Shown: positions 1-12,499, numbered from the stretch's first letter. The stretch is 64,000 bases of DNA from Imbricaverruca yamaguchii (GCA_034440575.1 JAOTOL010001433.1:816001-880000); one strand, 5' to 3'. Numbers and translations are program-made. Notes: a model not told the origin generated them from the sequence alone.

Positions 1-760
1 TGTCGGCGGACTAATCACACGGTCTGTCGAGAGGTGACGAGATCCACCCTGTCGGCAGACTAATCACACGGGCTGTCGAGAGGTGACGAGATCCACCCTG
101 TCGGCAGACTAATCACACGGGGCGGTCGAGAGGTGCCGATCCACCCTGTCGGCAGACTAACCAGACGGAGCGGTCGAGAGGTTCCGATCCGCCCTGTCGG
201 CAGACTAATCACACGGGCTGTCGAGAGGTTCCGATCCACCCTGTCGGCACACTAATCACACGCGGCGGTCGAGAGGTGCCGATCCACCCTGTCGGCACAC
301 TAAACACACCCAGCGGCCCATTCGTCCCGGGCGGTCGAGAGGTGACAAGATCCACCCTGTCTGCGCACTAATCACACGCGGCGGTCGAGAGGTGACGAGA
401 TCCACCCTGTCGGGAGACTAAACACACGAGGCGGTCGAGAGGCGCCGGTCCACCCTGTCGGCAGACTAAACACACGCGGCGGCCCATTCGTCCCAGGCGG
501 TCGAGAGGCGCCGGTCCACCCTGTCGGCAGACTAAACACACGCGGCGGCCCATTCGTCCCAGGCGGTCGAGAGGCGCCGGTCCACCCTGTCGGCACACTA
601 AACACACGCGGCGGCCCATTCGTCCCAGGCGGTCGAGAGGCGCCGGTCCACCCTGTCGGCACACTAATCACGCGCGGCGGTCGAGAGGCGCCGGTCCACC
701 CTGTCGGCAGACTAATCACACGCGGCGGCCCATTCGTCGCGGGCGGTCGAGAGGTCGAGG
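1..760. repeat. Minisatellite, 45-66 bp compound unit
   Basis: About thirteen copies share CTGTCGGCAGACTAATCACA and GGCGGTCGAGAGGTG. Later copies (from about 420) carry an extra 24-bp insert reading CGGCCCATTCGTCCCAGG, so two unit lengths alternate. The array touches the window start, so its true 5' end is unknown. Open frames through it on the minus strand are repeat shadows. Confidence 0.95.
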
Positions 761-977
761 GTCGGCGGCGCGCTGTATGACGCGTGCTTTTCAGCCGCAT
801 CCACGACTCCCGTACGTCAGATTGTGGGGTCGGGTGACGCGTTAAACGGCGGCTCGAGCCTCGGCGGGAGCCGTGTCAACACGCAGGCTGAGCTGGCGCA
901 CGGCCTTCACCAGGATAAGTCGGAGTTATCTGTCTCGGAAGGCATCCAGTAAATCGAACCGACTGGTGGTGTCGGTG
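761..977. other. Short unique spacer
   Basis: Unique GC-rich sequence between the first minisatellite and the Lys-like SINE. No coding or RNA signal was recognised. Confidence 0.6.
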
Positions 978-1310
978 GGGGATTGCAGTAGCTCAGTCGG
1001 TAGGCTGTTCGGCTCTTGACTGGAAGGCAATGGGTTCGAATCCGGCAGCCGGCGGCAGTACGGGGACGAGTGGTCTAGGGGTGAGTTGCCCGTCTCACAA
1101 TCGAAAGGTTGTGGGTTCGAGTCTCACCTGTCGCTACTCTTCGTCCGCGACCAATGGGCATGAGAGATTGACAACGCCACATGACTCAACGGTCGACGTG
1201 TCGTAAAACCAATAGCCAACCAACCGGCGAGAGTACAGAGTCCACTCGCAACCAATCTGGGTGAGAGGTTATCGACGCGAAATGGCCCAGCAGTCGAGTG
1301 CGTCGCAAAA
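978..1310 (+). mobile_element. Lys(CTT)-tRNA-like SINE, split by a Val-like SINE
   Basis: The head (978-1061) has a box A-like GTAGCTCAGTCGGTAG, an anticodon-loop-like CTCTTGA and a box B-like GGGTTCGAATCC, closest in layout to tRNA-Lys(CTT). Its body resumes at 1224 after an inserted SINE and shows the shared central sequence (CGCAACCAATCTGGGTGAGAG, then CGTCGCAAAA). The two halves align with the uninterrupted copy at 33114-33271. The RNA polymerase III promoter is internal, and no protein is encoded. Confidence 0.8.
1062..1223 (+). mobile_element. Val(CAC)-tRNA-like SINE, nested
   Basis: Full-length copy. The tRNA-like head has GTCTAGGGGTGAG as box A and GGTTCGAGTCTCACC as box B. A seven-base loop CTCACAA between pairing arms gives anticodon CAC. 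The body is CGACCAATGGGCATGAGAG and the 3' tail is CCAATAGCCAACCAACC. It is flanked by an imperfect 13-bp duplication (1049-1061 and 1224-1236, 11 of 13 identical) inside the Lys-like SINE, so it is the younger insertion. Confidence 0.9.
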
Positions 1311-3190
1311 GAACCCAAGGGTCTTCTTCGGGTGGGATGTGCAATTTTCGGAAAATCTGAGACAGAGTACAATAATGATGGTCTTCCTTCGATGTAAATG
1401 CTCTGTATCCCTTTTCTTCTGTTTTTTTTTTTATACTGTGAGCAACTTCTGTCCCAGTGAAGCCAGAAGGTCAAACATTTCTTCTTTATTTCTCTCTGTT
1501 TCTGTATGAGTGGATATTGCAAGAACGACGGCCACAGGTCCCATCTTAGCATATATATTCACCTGCTATGCCAGGACTCTTTCAGTTAAATTGTACGACA
1601 TAACACTCCACAACACACTATGTTTTCATGTTGATATTCCGCTAACACATCACTATATAGGGGTTGTGCAGAAGGTAGGCAGATCATGCATCTCTTACGT
1701 CATATGGGCACGATACGTATTTATCTAGTTTACTCAAACATGCTGCGCTCTTCGGCTGTTAACGTGAGATGTGCCACCTTTCAATGTTTCAGCTGTCGTA
1801 ATTTGTTGGATATGTTTCGCCGAGCTGCATCTAAGACGGGGAGACCGCCCTCTCCCATAGCAACCAAAAATACATCAAGTCGAGCGGGAAATTTTCAGAT
1901 TATCAGCACGCAAACCCGAAAATTTCCAGCGTGCCGAAAGCGTGCTTTACTTTGTGACATTTTGTCTTCTGTTTGGACCCCCCTTAAAAAAACCTGGCCG
2001 CGCCACTGGCGCCTCATTCCTCTGCTACACCCCCTGGCGGGTTTGGAGCCAGTATTGGCGTGGTCTAAGCACCACGAGGGCTTTCTCCTGGCCCACAAAC
2101 ATTTAGGCGGAAATGTGCTGCAATCGCAGATAACCGTGACCGGCTACATAGCAGACAGCTTCGTCGAATGTCGCTTTCATCCGGTCCAACTGGTCACACC
2201 AGCGAACAAGTAGTTGACCACCGGCTTCCACCCGTGGCAGTCCGAAGCCAGTGGTTTCCATCGGCGGGAGATCGCCACCAACATTGGTGATGCAAGTTTT
2301 ATAGCTCGCTTTGCCGAGCGAGACAGGGGGCGTTGCATACTGCGCACGGATGGAGCACCCCGTCTGCTTGCGAGTGCTCGAGTCCCTTCAATGGCATACT
2401 GAGCATCTCCAATGATCGCAGGCTTCAGCAGGGAATCGAGGGCGGGCCCTCCCGATGCCGTAGATAAGCGTTGTTGGGCCTTCTAAACATTTTTTTTTGA
2501 AGCTCTGCCCGTGCGATATGGGTGTCAGCAAGGGCGGTGGTTTAGGATAGGGGGAACCATTAATTAGTTCGAAATTAATGGTTTCCCCTGATCAGACGCA
2601 CTTGGGCATTGGTGATCAGTTTGTGGTGAGGGAGATGTGCTGTCTGTCTGCAAATCAGACGCGAAGCCGTGGTGGACAATCCGAGAGGTGCGCGCTGCGT
2701 TTCGACGATCTCGGCCGGCTCTCGGTGGTCGAGCGGGTGGCAGCGATGGCCGAGGCGTCTCGTCTGACACGGAGATGACACGCCGCCATCGATCGGAGCG
2801 ATTGGCGTAACGTTTGGCGGTCGGTGTGTCGTCAGGCACGCATGTGCAAACGCCCCGGGGGGGGGGGGGGGTCTGGTCGGCCAGACGTATCACCACCACG
2901 GACCACCAGGCAGGACAAACGGCACCGACGGCAGAGACGACCCGGCAGAACAAACGGCACCGACGCGCTCTATCTGGTGGCAATCTAGGTTGGACACCCC
3001 GCCGACGACGGGACGCCGACGGCTCTCCTCCGGCTCTCATTTGTGCAAGCACTCGTCTGAGCAAGCATTTACGCCGCTATCACGCCCTCCCCCGCCCTGA
3101 TACCGGCCTGCGCACGAGCCAGACCGCCTCCGCCCGATGCAGCTGAGGTTACCGGGACGGGGCGGGGTAGGGAGGGAGGGAGGCGCGGGG
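1311..3190. other. Unique sequence without recognisable gene
   Basis: Mixed-composition unique DNA. It holds a GC-to-AT hairpin at 2550-2588 and a run of Gs at about 2859-2871. Open frames here (for example 1686-2213) show no family signature or codon structure I recognise. Confidence 0.5.
2550..2588. other. Inverted repeat (hairpin)
   Basis: Arms GGGGGAACCATTAATT (2550-2565) and AATTAATGGTTTCCCC (2573-2588) pair at 15 of 16 positions around a 7-nt loop. No poly-T or gene end adjoins it, so I do not call a terminator. Confidence 0.7.
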
Positions 3191-4280
3191 GCGGGTCCCC
3201 GTCACACTGACCGGAGAGCTCGAGCTCTGAGACTGTGGTCGGGGCGGGGCCAGGCGGGCGGGTCCCCGTCACACTGACCGGAGAGCTCGAGCTCTGAGAC
3301 TGTGGTCGGGGCGGGGCCAGGCGGGCGGGTCCCCGTCACACTGACCGGAGAGCTCCAGCTCTGAGACTGTGGTCGGGGGCGGGGCAGGCGTGGGGCGGGG
3401 CCAGGCGGGCGGGTCCCCGTCACACTGACCGAGAGCTCGAGCTCTGAGACTGTGGTCGGGGCGGGGCCAGGCGGGCGGGTCCCCGTCACACTGACCGGAG
3501 AGCTCGAGCTCTGAGACTGTGGTCGGGGCGGGGCCAGGCGGGCGGGGTCCCCGTCACACTGACCGGAGAGCTCAGCTCTGAGACTGTGGTCGGGGCGGGG
3601 CCAGGCGGGCGGGTCCCCGTCACACTGACCGGAGAGCTCCAGCTCTGAGACTGTGGTCGGGGCGGGGCCAGGCGGGCGGGTCCCCGTCACACTGACCGGA
3701 GAGCTCCAGCTCTGAGACTGTGGTCGGGGCGGGGCCAGGCGGGTCTTGGGGGGGGGCCAGGCGGGCGGGTCCCCGTCACACTGACCGGAGAGCTCCAGCT
3801 CTGAGACTGTGGTCGGGGCGGGGCCAGGCGGGCGGGTCCCCGTCACACTGACCGGAGAGCTCCAGCTCTGAGACTGTGGTCGGGGCGGGGCCAGGCGGGC
3901 GGGTCCCCGTCACACTGACCGGAGAGCTCCAGCTCTGAGACTGTGGTCGGGGCGGGGCCAGGCGGGCGGGTCCCCGTCACACTGACCGGAGAGCTCGAGC
4001 TCTGAGACTGTGGTCGGGGCGGGGCCAGGCGGGCGGGGGTCCCCGTCACACTGACCGGAGAGCTCGAGCTCTGAGACTGTGGTCGGGGCGGGGCCAGGCG
4101 GGCGGGTCCCCGTCACACTGACCTCAGAGCTCCAGCTCTGAGACTGTGGCCGGGGCGGGGCCAGGCGGGCGGGTCCCCGTCACACTGACCGGAGAGCTCC
4201 AGCTCTGAGACTGTGGTCGGGGCGGGGCCAGGCGGGCGGGTCCCCGTCACACTGACCGCAGAGCTCCAGCTCTGAGACGG
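3191..4280. repeat. Minisatellite, 67-bp unit
   Basis: About sixteen copies. Each contains GGTCCCCGTCACACTGACC, then either AGAGCTCGAGCTCT (a perfect 14-bp palindrome) or the one-base variant AGAGCTCCAGCTCT, then GAGACTGTGGTCGGGGCGGG. Copies with a few bases inserted or lost break the register. Minus-strand frames through it are shadows. Confidence 0.95.
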
Positions 4281-4646
4281 CGGCCTGGTCGGCCGGGCAC
4301 GTGGCGGCCTGCGGCCGGCTACCGGTTTATCAATGGGCGCCGGTGGGCGATAGCGGAGCGAGGCTGGTCACCGTGACGAGGTGATTAAAGAACTCTGGAG
4401 TGGTGGGCGTCTCGGGTTTTGCTGAATGGGCTGGGGTGGGCTCGCGCTAGGATTCTGCTCAATGGGTGAGCCGTGTTTTGCAGCTGGCCGCGTGTGCTGT
4501 CGGAACGTTTCGGTCACGATGTGCACGCTTCGTCGCAACGAGAGCAAATCAATTATTGAATAGTCAGCCGTCCCTGAGCCGTTCATCACTCTCCAGAAGC
4601 TCTTACGACTTTTTTTGTATACACATTTTTGCATGTCTATCAATTG
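4281..4646. other. Unique spacer
   Basis: Unique sequence between the 67-bp array and the SINE, moving from GC-rich to balanced. Nothing recognised. Confidence 0.5.
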
Positions 4647-4660
4647 CACCTGTAATCCAT

Positions 4661-4824
4661 AGGGGACGAGTAGCCTAGGGGTAAGTTGCTCGTCTCACAA
4701 TCGAAAGGCTGTGGGTTCGAGTCTCACCTGTCGCCACTCTTCGCCCGGGACCAATCGGCGTGAGAGATTGGCGACGCTGCATGATTCAACGGTCGATGTG
4801 TCGTAAAACCAATAACCAACCAAC
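4661..4824 (+). mobile_element. Val(CAC)-like SINE, complete, with perfect TSD
   Basis: A textbook copy from GGGGACGAGTAGCCTAGGGG to the CCAATAACCAACCAACC tail. It is bounded by a perfect 14-bp target-site duplication, CACCTGTAATCCAT (4647-4660 and 4825-4838). This copy defines the element ends best and shows target-primed retroposition. A partner LINE was not found in the window. Confidence 0.95.
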
Positions 4825-4838
4825 CACCTGTAATCCAT

Positions 4839-5933
4839 TGGTTTGCAAGCAGCCCGCTCAGAAACAGGCCTGGATTTTCTGTCTACCTTTGTCGACGTGA
4901 AGTAGTGTCGACAGAACATTTTTGTGATCTGTGTCGACACAGATGTGTCCGGTTCTGATCAGATATGTTCGGTCTGCTGAGGGCGCCATGCGAGTGAGAC
5001 GCGCCGTGCTGATGTTCCCAGTCAGCGGTCGCGATCCCGACTGCCTTCGGGCTGAATGCGGGCGCTCAATGACTGGCTACCGCCGCTTCGTCCCAGATCG
5101 CAAACGAGCAGTCATTCAGGCGCGCCAAGTGTTCAGCCTCCGGGGGTGGGGGGCGAGGGAGGGGGCGGTGGCGGGAGGTCAGGACAGGTGTGCCGACGTG
5201 GTGCGCAGGCCACAGGTGCGCAGCTGCGTACCTGTAAGCGCATGTCATCATCGGCCGGGTCGATCACGGGCGTCGCCAGCTGGGATCCCTGCGGTCCTGA
5301 CGGTTGTCTTTGTTTTTTTTGTGTGGTCAAACCCAGCCTGGAGAACTGGGAAGCGTCGGGAAAGCATGACGTCCAACAAAAGTTTCACGGTTTGTTTGCG
5401 TCCGCTGCTGACATCTGAATCGGGCGGGTGGACTTGCTGGACGGCGCTTCTCTTTCGCTGTTAGTACCATGGCCCGCGACATGGCCGACGAGTTGACCCG
5501 CCCCCCTGTCTGACCTATCTGACCAAGTCTGACCTGTCCGAACTGTCCGTGAAGGTATCCTACCCCTGAAATGGTCCAGGTTGTGCAGCTATTGCATAAC
5601 ATTGTGCAAACAGCAGGCGTGACTCTTCTCTTCTGCCATGGTGGTGCTCAAACGATTATCTTCATTGTGCCATTCGCTGCAGGCTGCTGAATAAAAAGCT
5701 CCACAGCAATAGCCGGCAATAGCAAGAGCCATTGTTGGGGCGTCAACTCGTGCGTGTCTAATAGTATGGACCCAGATAATTACCTACCATTCTATGACCG
5801 CAGACGAACGTTTTATATCTACGACGAGGAGGTGGCCGTATCAGCTGCTTGAATCTGGGTTAGACATAGGATACACGGGAAGAGTAGGGGCTGAGCTATC
5901 GAGCAACTGAACCGACAATTTTGGACGCAGAAT
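4839..5933. other. Unique sequence
   Basis: Includes a G-rich stretch at about 5140-5180. No gene recognised. Overlapping open frames at 4931-5464 on the plus strand and others on the minus strand have no recognisable domain. Confidence 0.5.
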
Positions 5934-5950
5934 AAAGAGAGAAATTGGGC

Positions 5951-5999
5951 ACTGTATGACCGAAGCAGTCGATGCGCCCCTAGGCCCAAATAACCAACC
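5951..5999 (+). mobile_element. SINE 3' fragment (fourth tail type)
   Basis: A 49-bp piece reading ACTGTATGACCGAAGCAGTC, then GATGCGCCCCTAGGCCC, then a CCAACC-like tail. Near-duplicated flanks AAAGAGAGAAATTGGG (from 5934) and AAAGAGAGGAAGTTGGG (from 6000) suggest target-site duplication of a 5'-truncated insertion. A related 38-bp copy with a perfect TSD is at 45997. Confidence 0.65.
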
Positions 6000-6222
6000 A
6001 AAGAGAGGAAGTTGGGACTCCAGAATCAAAATTCTCACAATACAGAGCTCTCTTTTTCGCTAAAGTGGTGGCGGCTCGGGCACACCAAACGCCCCGGCCT
6101 TGCCCCTCCAGCTCGGAAATCGTTCCTGCGCCTCTGGGGTGAGACCCGACTCGGGGACTGCAGGTGGCGACACCGCTGGCGTCGATAGCGGCCGCGGTCG
6201 TCGCAGCTGCAGCGCGACGACC

Positions 6223-6857
6223 GAATCCCCGAACTGCAGCCATGCTGCCGCCAGTCCCCGAACTGCAGCCTGTCCCCGACTCCTGAGCCACGGTCTGCCG
6301 CCAGTCCCCGAACTGCAGCCTGTCCCCGAACTGCAGCCTGTCCCCGACTCCTGAACCACGGTCTGCCGCCAGTCCCCGAACTGCAGCCTGTCCCCGACTC
6401 CTGAACCACAGTCTGCCGCCAGTCCCCGAACTGCAGCCTGTCCCCGACTCCTGAACCACGGTCTGCCGCCAGTCCCCGAACTGCAGCCTGCCCCCGACTC
6501 CTGAACCACCGTCTGCCGCCAGTCCCCGACTCCTGAACCACGGTCTGCCGCCAGTCCCCGAACTGCAGCCTGCCCCAGACTCCTGAGCCACAGTCTGCCG
6601 CCAGTCCCCGAACTGCAGCCTGCCCCGCTGCCACGGCTGCCGCCAGTCCCCGAACTGCAGCCTGCCCCCGACTCCTGAACCACGATCCTGCCACGTCTGC
6701 CGCCAGTCCCCGAACTCTGCACGCCCGCCAGTCCCCGAACTGCAGCCTGCCCCCGACTCCTGAACCACGGTCTGCCGCCAGTCCCCGAACTGCAGCCTGC
6801 CCCCGACTCCTGAGCCACAGTCTGCCGCCAGTCCCCGAACTGCAGCCTGTCCCCAAT
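6223..6857. repeat. Minisatellite, about 54-bp unit
   Basis: About twelve copies built from CTGCCGCCAGTCCCCGAACT, GCAGCCTGTCCCCGACTCCT and GAACCACGGT. Units are variably shortened to the inner CCCCGAACTGCAGCCTG repeat. It is open in several frames on the minus strand, which is a repeat shadow and not a gene. Confidence 0.93.
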
Positions 6858-6929
6858 TCCAGAACTGGGGGCTGCGCCCAATTGCCGTACTTACGTCCCT
6901 CCGATTCCCGAACGACACGCCCGTAATTC

Positions 6930-7103
6930 GGGGCTGGGATGGCCGAGTAGCTACAGTGCTGAGCTATGGAGACCCGGGTTCCGGGCTCAACATTCACCAC
7001 TCGGGAATTTCCCAATCCCGCGGCCCACCGGAGAAACGGTGTGGGCGGTGCCATTAGCCGTAATCGTGCATAAAGTGCGTCGTAACCCGCCCAATGAACA
7101 TCT
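6930..7103 (+). mobile_element. Ser/Leu-type tRNA-like SINE
   Basis: The head is GCTGGGATGGCCGAGTAG, a class-II tRNA-like box A, with a box B-like CCGGGTTCCGGGCTC. The body is ATTTCCCAATCCCGCGGCCC then GCCATTAGCCGTAATCGTGC, and the 3' end is CGTCGTAACCCGCCCAATGAACA. A 9-bp repeat CCGTAATTC (6921-6929 and 7104-7112) fits a target-site duplication. Confidence 0.85.
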
Positions 7104-7500
7104 CCGTAATTCCTCTGCCGCCGCCTATTTCCGATCCCTACATCATCGACCGGCACCCAGTCTCCATGTTACGCCCATCCACAATATCCACACCGCATTC
7201 CATAGTTATTCCCTACGGCACGGCATAGATGGAAGCTTCCCGGAATTATTGACTGTCCCTAAATCTGATGTCATGTTGTTTTCCCTGTACGGATAAGCCT
7301 AGTTCGATATTTTTAAGGATTACTGGTTTTGCATTGGCAACGCTGCACTGATAGATGCACTCTGAGAACTGAACGCAATCCTTTAAAAATAAAACTATTT
7401 TCACTTGGCGAATTTCGAGTGGCACCGCCATTCTTGATGTTTCAAATATGGGTGTTGCATAATAATACTAGTATCGCGAACCTTCATCCTTACCATGTAC

Positions 7501-7815
7501 ATGGACGGGTCCAAAAAATTTTATCTGGAAGTTGAGAGGCACCAGTCTGGCTAGCTATTTCCCACGGTGTGAACTCACTGATTGGCAAAATGCTAAGACG
7601 GAGGTGGGGGGGTTCGCTCAATTGCCCCTGCAGAGGAGTCTTTTTATATTCGGAGGGCGCCTTCGGCTGAAAAATTGAGCTTCGGGGATGCACTCGGGCG
7701 TCCCGGAGGGGGCACTTTTCCAGTCAGAGGGCAACTTTTTCACCTTTTTCAGGCCAACTCTCAATTAGGGGAGAGCGCACGTGCCTCTTGTGGCCCCTCG
7801 TGGATCCGCCCCTGG
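7501..7815. mobile_element. Non-autonomous hAT-like element (MITE)
   Basis: The 315-bp element ends in GGATCCGCCCCTGG. Its other end, ATGGACGGGTCCA, is a diverged inverted copy. It is flanked by a perfect 8-bp duplication, CCATGTAC (7493-7500 and 7816-7823). Eight-base TSDs and CAGGGGCGGATCC-type ends are characteristic of hAT. It has no transposase. The interior has GGGGGCACTTTTCC-like motifs shared with the other copies. Confidence 0.75.
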
Positions 7816-7940
7816 CCATGTACAACGCCAACATTGCGACCTACCTCCGCCAGTCGAACACCTTACAACACTTTACAACCCAGCGCTGGTGCCTATCCCA
7901 GCGATACCCGGGCTTCCGATCCCAATACACGAGCCCAACT

Positions 7941-8117
7941 ATTGTTCATTGGGTGGTTCACGACGCACTTTACGCACATTCACGCCTGATGGCGCCGCCC
8001 ACACTGCTTCGTCGGTTGGCCGTGGGATCGGGAAATGCCCCGATCGGTGCGGGTGTCGAACCCGGGACCTTTGGTACCCAGAACGCGACACCTTAACCGC
8101 TCGGCCATCCCCGCCCC
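7941..8117 (-). mobile_element. Ser/Leu-type tRNA-like SINE, minus strand
   Basis: On the minus strand it begins GGGCGGGGATGGCCGAGCGG, has box B GGGTTCGACACC, the body GGCGCCATCAGGCGTGAATG and ends in GTGCGTCGTGAACCACCC. Imperfect flanks CGAGCCCAACT and CGAGCCATACT (9 of 11 identical) are consistent with a target-site duplication. Confidence 0.82.
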
Positions 8118-8920
8118 CGAGCCATACTCTAAGTCACACGCTCAGCGGCACATTTGCTCTTCACCTGGGGGGGGGGGTGCCGGCGCAAGACGACAAAGCG
8201 CCGCAGGCGCTATTCAGAGCGACGAGAGGCCGGTGGTCCGTCCAGATGTGGCGCCAAGTACGTGCCAAGTGCCCCGCAGGGCAGGGGAATTGGTTTCACA
8301 ATGCGACTTCTCGCAACAATATCGGCTATTTATGCTCTGTGTATGCATTGTGTCGAAACGCGTCCAATGTTCCGAGTGGTGGAACAATGGGAGCATTGCG
8401 ACGGTGCAGTGCAACATTGACGCGGGGTTTGCATATGCTGCGTCATCGGGCCCGCGGACGCCAAAAACCGCCGATCGGCCTCGAGGCCGCAGCCGGGGTG
8501 AGATGCACGTGCCCAGGAGTGGAACAGTGACCGGGGTGTGGTTGGAAGCGGAGGACTGATGCAGAGATCAGAGGAGCAGGTCGGGGACCGTGAGAGTGGC
8601 GGGGACGCCAAGGGAGTGGCACGTGCCACAGGAATCTGGCGGAAACCGAGGAGCGAGCTGGCGGTCGGGAATGTGGAGTGCAGGAAAGGGAGTGGTCCGA
8701 GGGTGTGAAGTGGTGACGGAGAGAGAGAGAGGGGAGGGGGGGGAGAGAGAGAACAGGAACCAGAGGGGTCGAGTAGAGGTCAGAGGACTGGGACGGAGGC
8801 CGCGGGCTAACACGGCCCGACAGGCAGGACTGGAGAGGAGGAAGGCGGAAGGAGTGGTCTGATGATGATGGTGAATTGGAGCTTAGGGGCGCGTCGACAT
8901 CCAGGGTCATTTTGAGGAGT
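8118..8920. other. Unique, purine-rich in its second half
   Basis: From about 8560 to 8870 the plus strand is strongly GGA-rich. No gene recognised; the overlapping open frames reflect composition. Confidence 0.45.
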
Positions 8921-9055
8921 GGTCTGAAAACCGTGGAGTTTTGCGCGATTCGGCGGAGGATTGGCGACGCTACATGACTCAACGGTCGATGTGCCGTAAA
9001 ACCAATAACCAACCAGGTCTGAAAACCGTGGAGTGCGCGATTCCGGAGGATTGGG
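8921..9055 (+). mobile_element. 5'-truncated Val-like SINE inside a duplicated flank
   Basis: The SINE tail (from ATTGGCGACGCTACATGACT to CCAATAACCAACCA, ending at 9015) is flanked by an 18-bp perfect repeat GGTCTGAAAACCGTGGAG (8921-8938 and 9016-9033). The similarity continues imperfectly for about 20 more bases (TGCGCGATTC, GGAGGATTGG). The flank duplication is longer than a usual TSD. Confidence 0.8.
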
Positions 9056-9310
9056 ACGGAAGACGAAGTTACGTCACGGAGGCGATGGGAGAGGGGTGGG
9101 AAGAGAAGTCAGTCCGGGGAAATGATCCCGAGACAGTGTCTGGCGGAGAACGCAGGATTGTGACGAAAATCGTGACCGGAGGTGAGGCGACACCACCCGC
9201 CGGTCGGGTGGGGGCGGGGCGGGGGCGGGCGCTGGGTCAGATCTCGGCCGCATGCCGGCCACGCTCGCCGCGCGACTGACTCGGAAGGACCGCGTCGGTG
9301 GCGGCCGTCA

Positions 9311-10260
<950 letters not shown>

Positions 10261-11584
10261 TTTAGCACCTCTCACGCATCTCCAAGGGTTCTAAATGACA
10301 AACGCTTTCCGGTGTTTTATTTCACGACTGGGGGCGTCACTTGCAAGCTGTTGAGCTTGTTCTGGTGTTTCGCACACAATTACGTGACCTCACACTGTTT
10401 AGTTTGTGGCAGAGTCCTCCACATCTGCCGCACTCCAGCCTCCGTAAGCGGGCCCATCGCACCTGCCACCCTCCATCCACTGCCTGTTTAGTCGGTGGCA
10501 AGCCCATCACACACTGTAATAAACATTTTACCGCAATGTTTTATAGACTGCCGCTTGTTGGTCGATTTTACACACTACTTAGCTTAAATCCGAAACGATG
10601 CATAAGAAGCTCCCATCATGTCAGGGCACCAGAGCAGTTCAATTACTTCGGCGTAGTTGTACCTTAAATGCGGTGAGCACGTCAATTGGAGCCCCGGACC
10701 ATATGGCATAAGAACTCTGGGTGCATCATTACCTTATCGTAAAATCCTGCACTTTCACATGTCTCGAGTAGCCGAAGAGATTTCACAACTGCTGATGAAA
10801 TATGTGATGGTTTTATTGCTACAAACCATGGGTTCAACTGGTTTGACGGTTTTATTTCGGGGATGATTGTTCCGGAATAGCATGGTGATTAGGTATGTCA
10901 CAGCTTCCGGAGCGATTTCCATGAGTGATATTTCGCGACTCGGTGTTTTTGAACAACGCTGGCGTATTTTCTGTATTGGAAGCAAGGGGTGCATTGAAGC
11001 ATTACGGTCACGCCCAGATTTAACCCGGAATGGGCAGACATACTATCCTGTGAATTCTGATCGTCGGAATCTGATCCCCCAAAATAGCAAAGCAAAAGAC
11101 ACCACTGAAAAGATACACATGTGGATGGTCGATGAATAGGCGCCAAATGATCACATTTTTGTCGAAGCGCCTTTAAACTCAAACGTCTTTAAGTGCCTTT
11201 AAATTTAAAAACCTTTAAAACGCCTTTAAATAACCACCTAGCTGGATGATCGATGACAATGAAAAATATATCTATCTAACAAAACTCGCATCATTATCAG
11301 CTTGCCGAAATTATTGATTCATGCGCGCCTTGCAACAGTGCCGAACACGGCCGGTGAAGCGACCAGCCGTTCAGGAACTAAGGCACCGCTCTACACCGAG
11401 CATAGGCGTCACGACGGCGCCTCCCCGCCCGTCCAGCTTCGCGCATGCACCACTCCTCCCGCTTTCTTCCACAGATGGTGCCTTCGTCGCTGACAGTCTG
11501 ACCTAAGACGCTTGACGCTTTTCCGGAACGCTCGACGCTTTTCCGACGCTGTTTGGGCTGCAGTGTCGGCCGTCCACCCGCCGC
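10261..11584. other. AT-richer unique sequence
   Basis: Nothing recognised apart from a short degenerate array of CTTTAAA words at about 11168-11232. Confidence 0.5.
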
Positions 11585-11840
11585 GAGCCCGGGCTGGTGC
11601 CACGAGAGGCACCCGTGGGGGGGGGTCACATGCCGTCTGCCGCCAGCACTCCCGCCGTTATTTACTGGTGAGGCCGTGCTGGTGCCACGAGAGACACCCG
11701 TGGGGGAGGGGTCACATGTCGTCTATCGCCTGCACTCCCGCCATTATGTAAGGCGGGGGTCCGGGCTGGTGGCACGAGAGACACCCGTAAGGGGGGGGGG
11801 GGGTCACATGCCGTCTACCGCCTGCACTCTTGCCGTTATC
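11585..11840. repeat. Three-copy tandem repeat, about 85-90 bp
   Basis: Copies start near 11593, 11680 and 11763. They share GGCTGGTGCCACGAGAGACA, CCCGTGGGGG and GGTCACATGCCGTCTACCGC with CTGCACTCCCGCC. Flanks are unrelated unique DNA. Confidence 0.88.
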
Positions 11841-12430
11841 TTCGGCGAGTTTGAAGTTGTGTGCGCATTACCGCACTTCATCACTATCAGTCAGCTCGCA
11901 TACTTATCGTGGAGAGGCGTCAACCTGGGCTACTTGATCTCGCCCCAATTTGGGTCGGCCCTTGGTAGCTCGCTCTGGATTGCGCTGTTGATATCAGCTG
12001 CGAGGGTGCTGGTGAACTGTGCGGGGCGGGGGCCGCGGCGCCGGGGGGAGGCGGCGACTAGACCCATCCTCGTGTCGTCAGTCAAAGGCCGAACATATGG
12101 TTTGATGAGATTAGCACTCGGTCTGCGCCCTCTTCTCACGGAATTGGCGGCGCAACCAGGTGACTGCTTCAGTCTGGTCCCTGTCTCTAAAAATAGAGAT
12201 TGGCAGGCTTATTCGCCATGGAGGTCAATATGACAGCCTAAAATGACTGCGACTTCCCTCAGCTTAGTGTTAATTGGAAAAGGGCACGCAGGTTCCGTTC
12301 AATGGCGTCTGAAAGGCATGGAGTTCTGGAGGCCCTTAAGACAAGACGTATGCTATTATTTCTGGGTATCATTATTCTTGCCGAGTGAGTGCTGTGCCTT
12401 TTCAATTTTCGGAACGGGACCGCTATAGCG
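11841..12430. other. Unique sequence
   Basis: The plus frame running to 12233 has no recognisable domain. No other signal seen. Confidence 0.4.
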
Positions 12431-12433
12431 TAA

Positions 12434-12496
<63 letters not shown>
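12431..12496. repeat. (CA)n(TA)n microsatellite
   Basis: A CA tract passes directly into a TA tract. Simple-sequence repeat. Confidence 0.97.

Positions 12497-12499
<3 letters not shown>

Noticed and set aside
1840..2008. hAT-like right end CTGGCCGCGCCACTG near 1994
   Set aside because: Terminus looks right, but I found no partner end or 8-bp duplication.
2549..2590. Rho-independent terminator
   Set aside because: Hairpin without a U tract and in a eukaryotic genome.
8568..8870. Possible gene in the purine-rich stretch
   Set aside because: Strand-asymmetric low complexity (GGA/GAG) explains the open frames.
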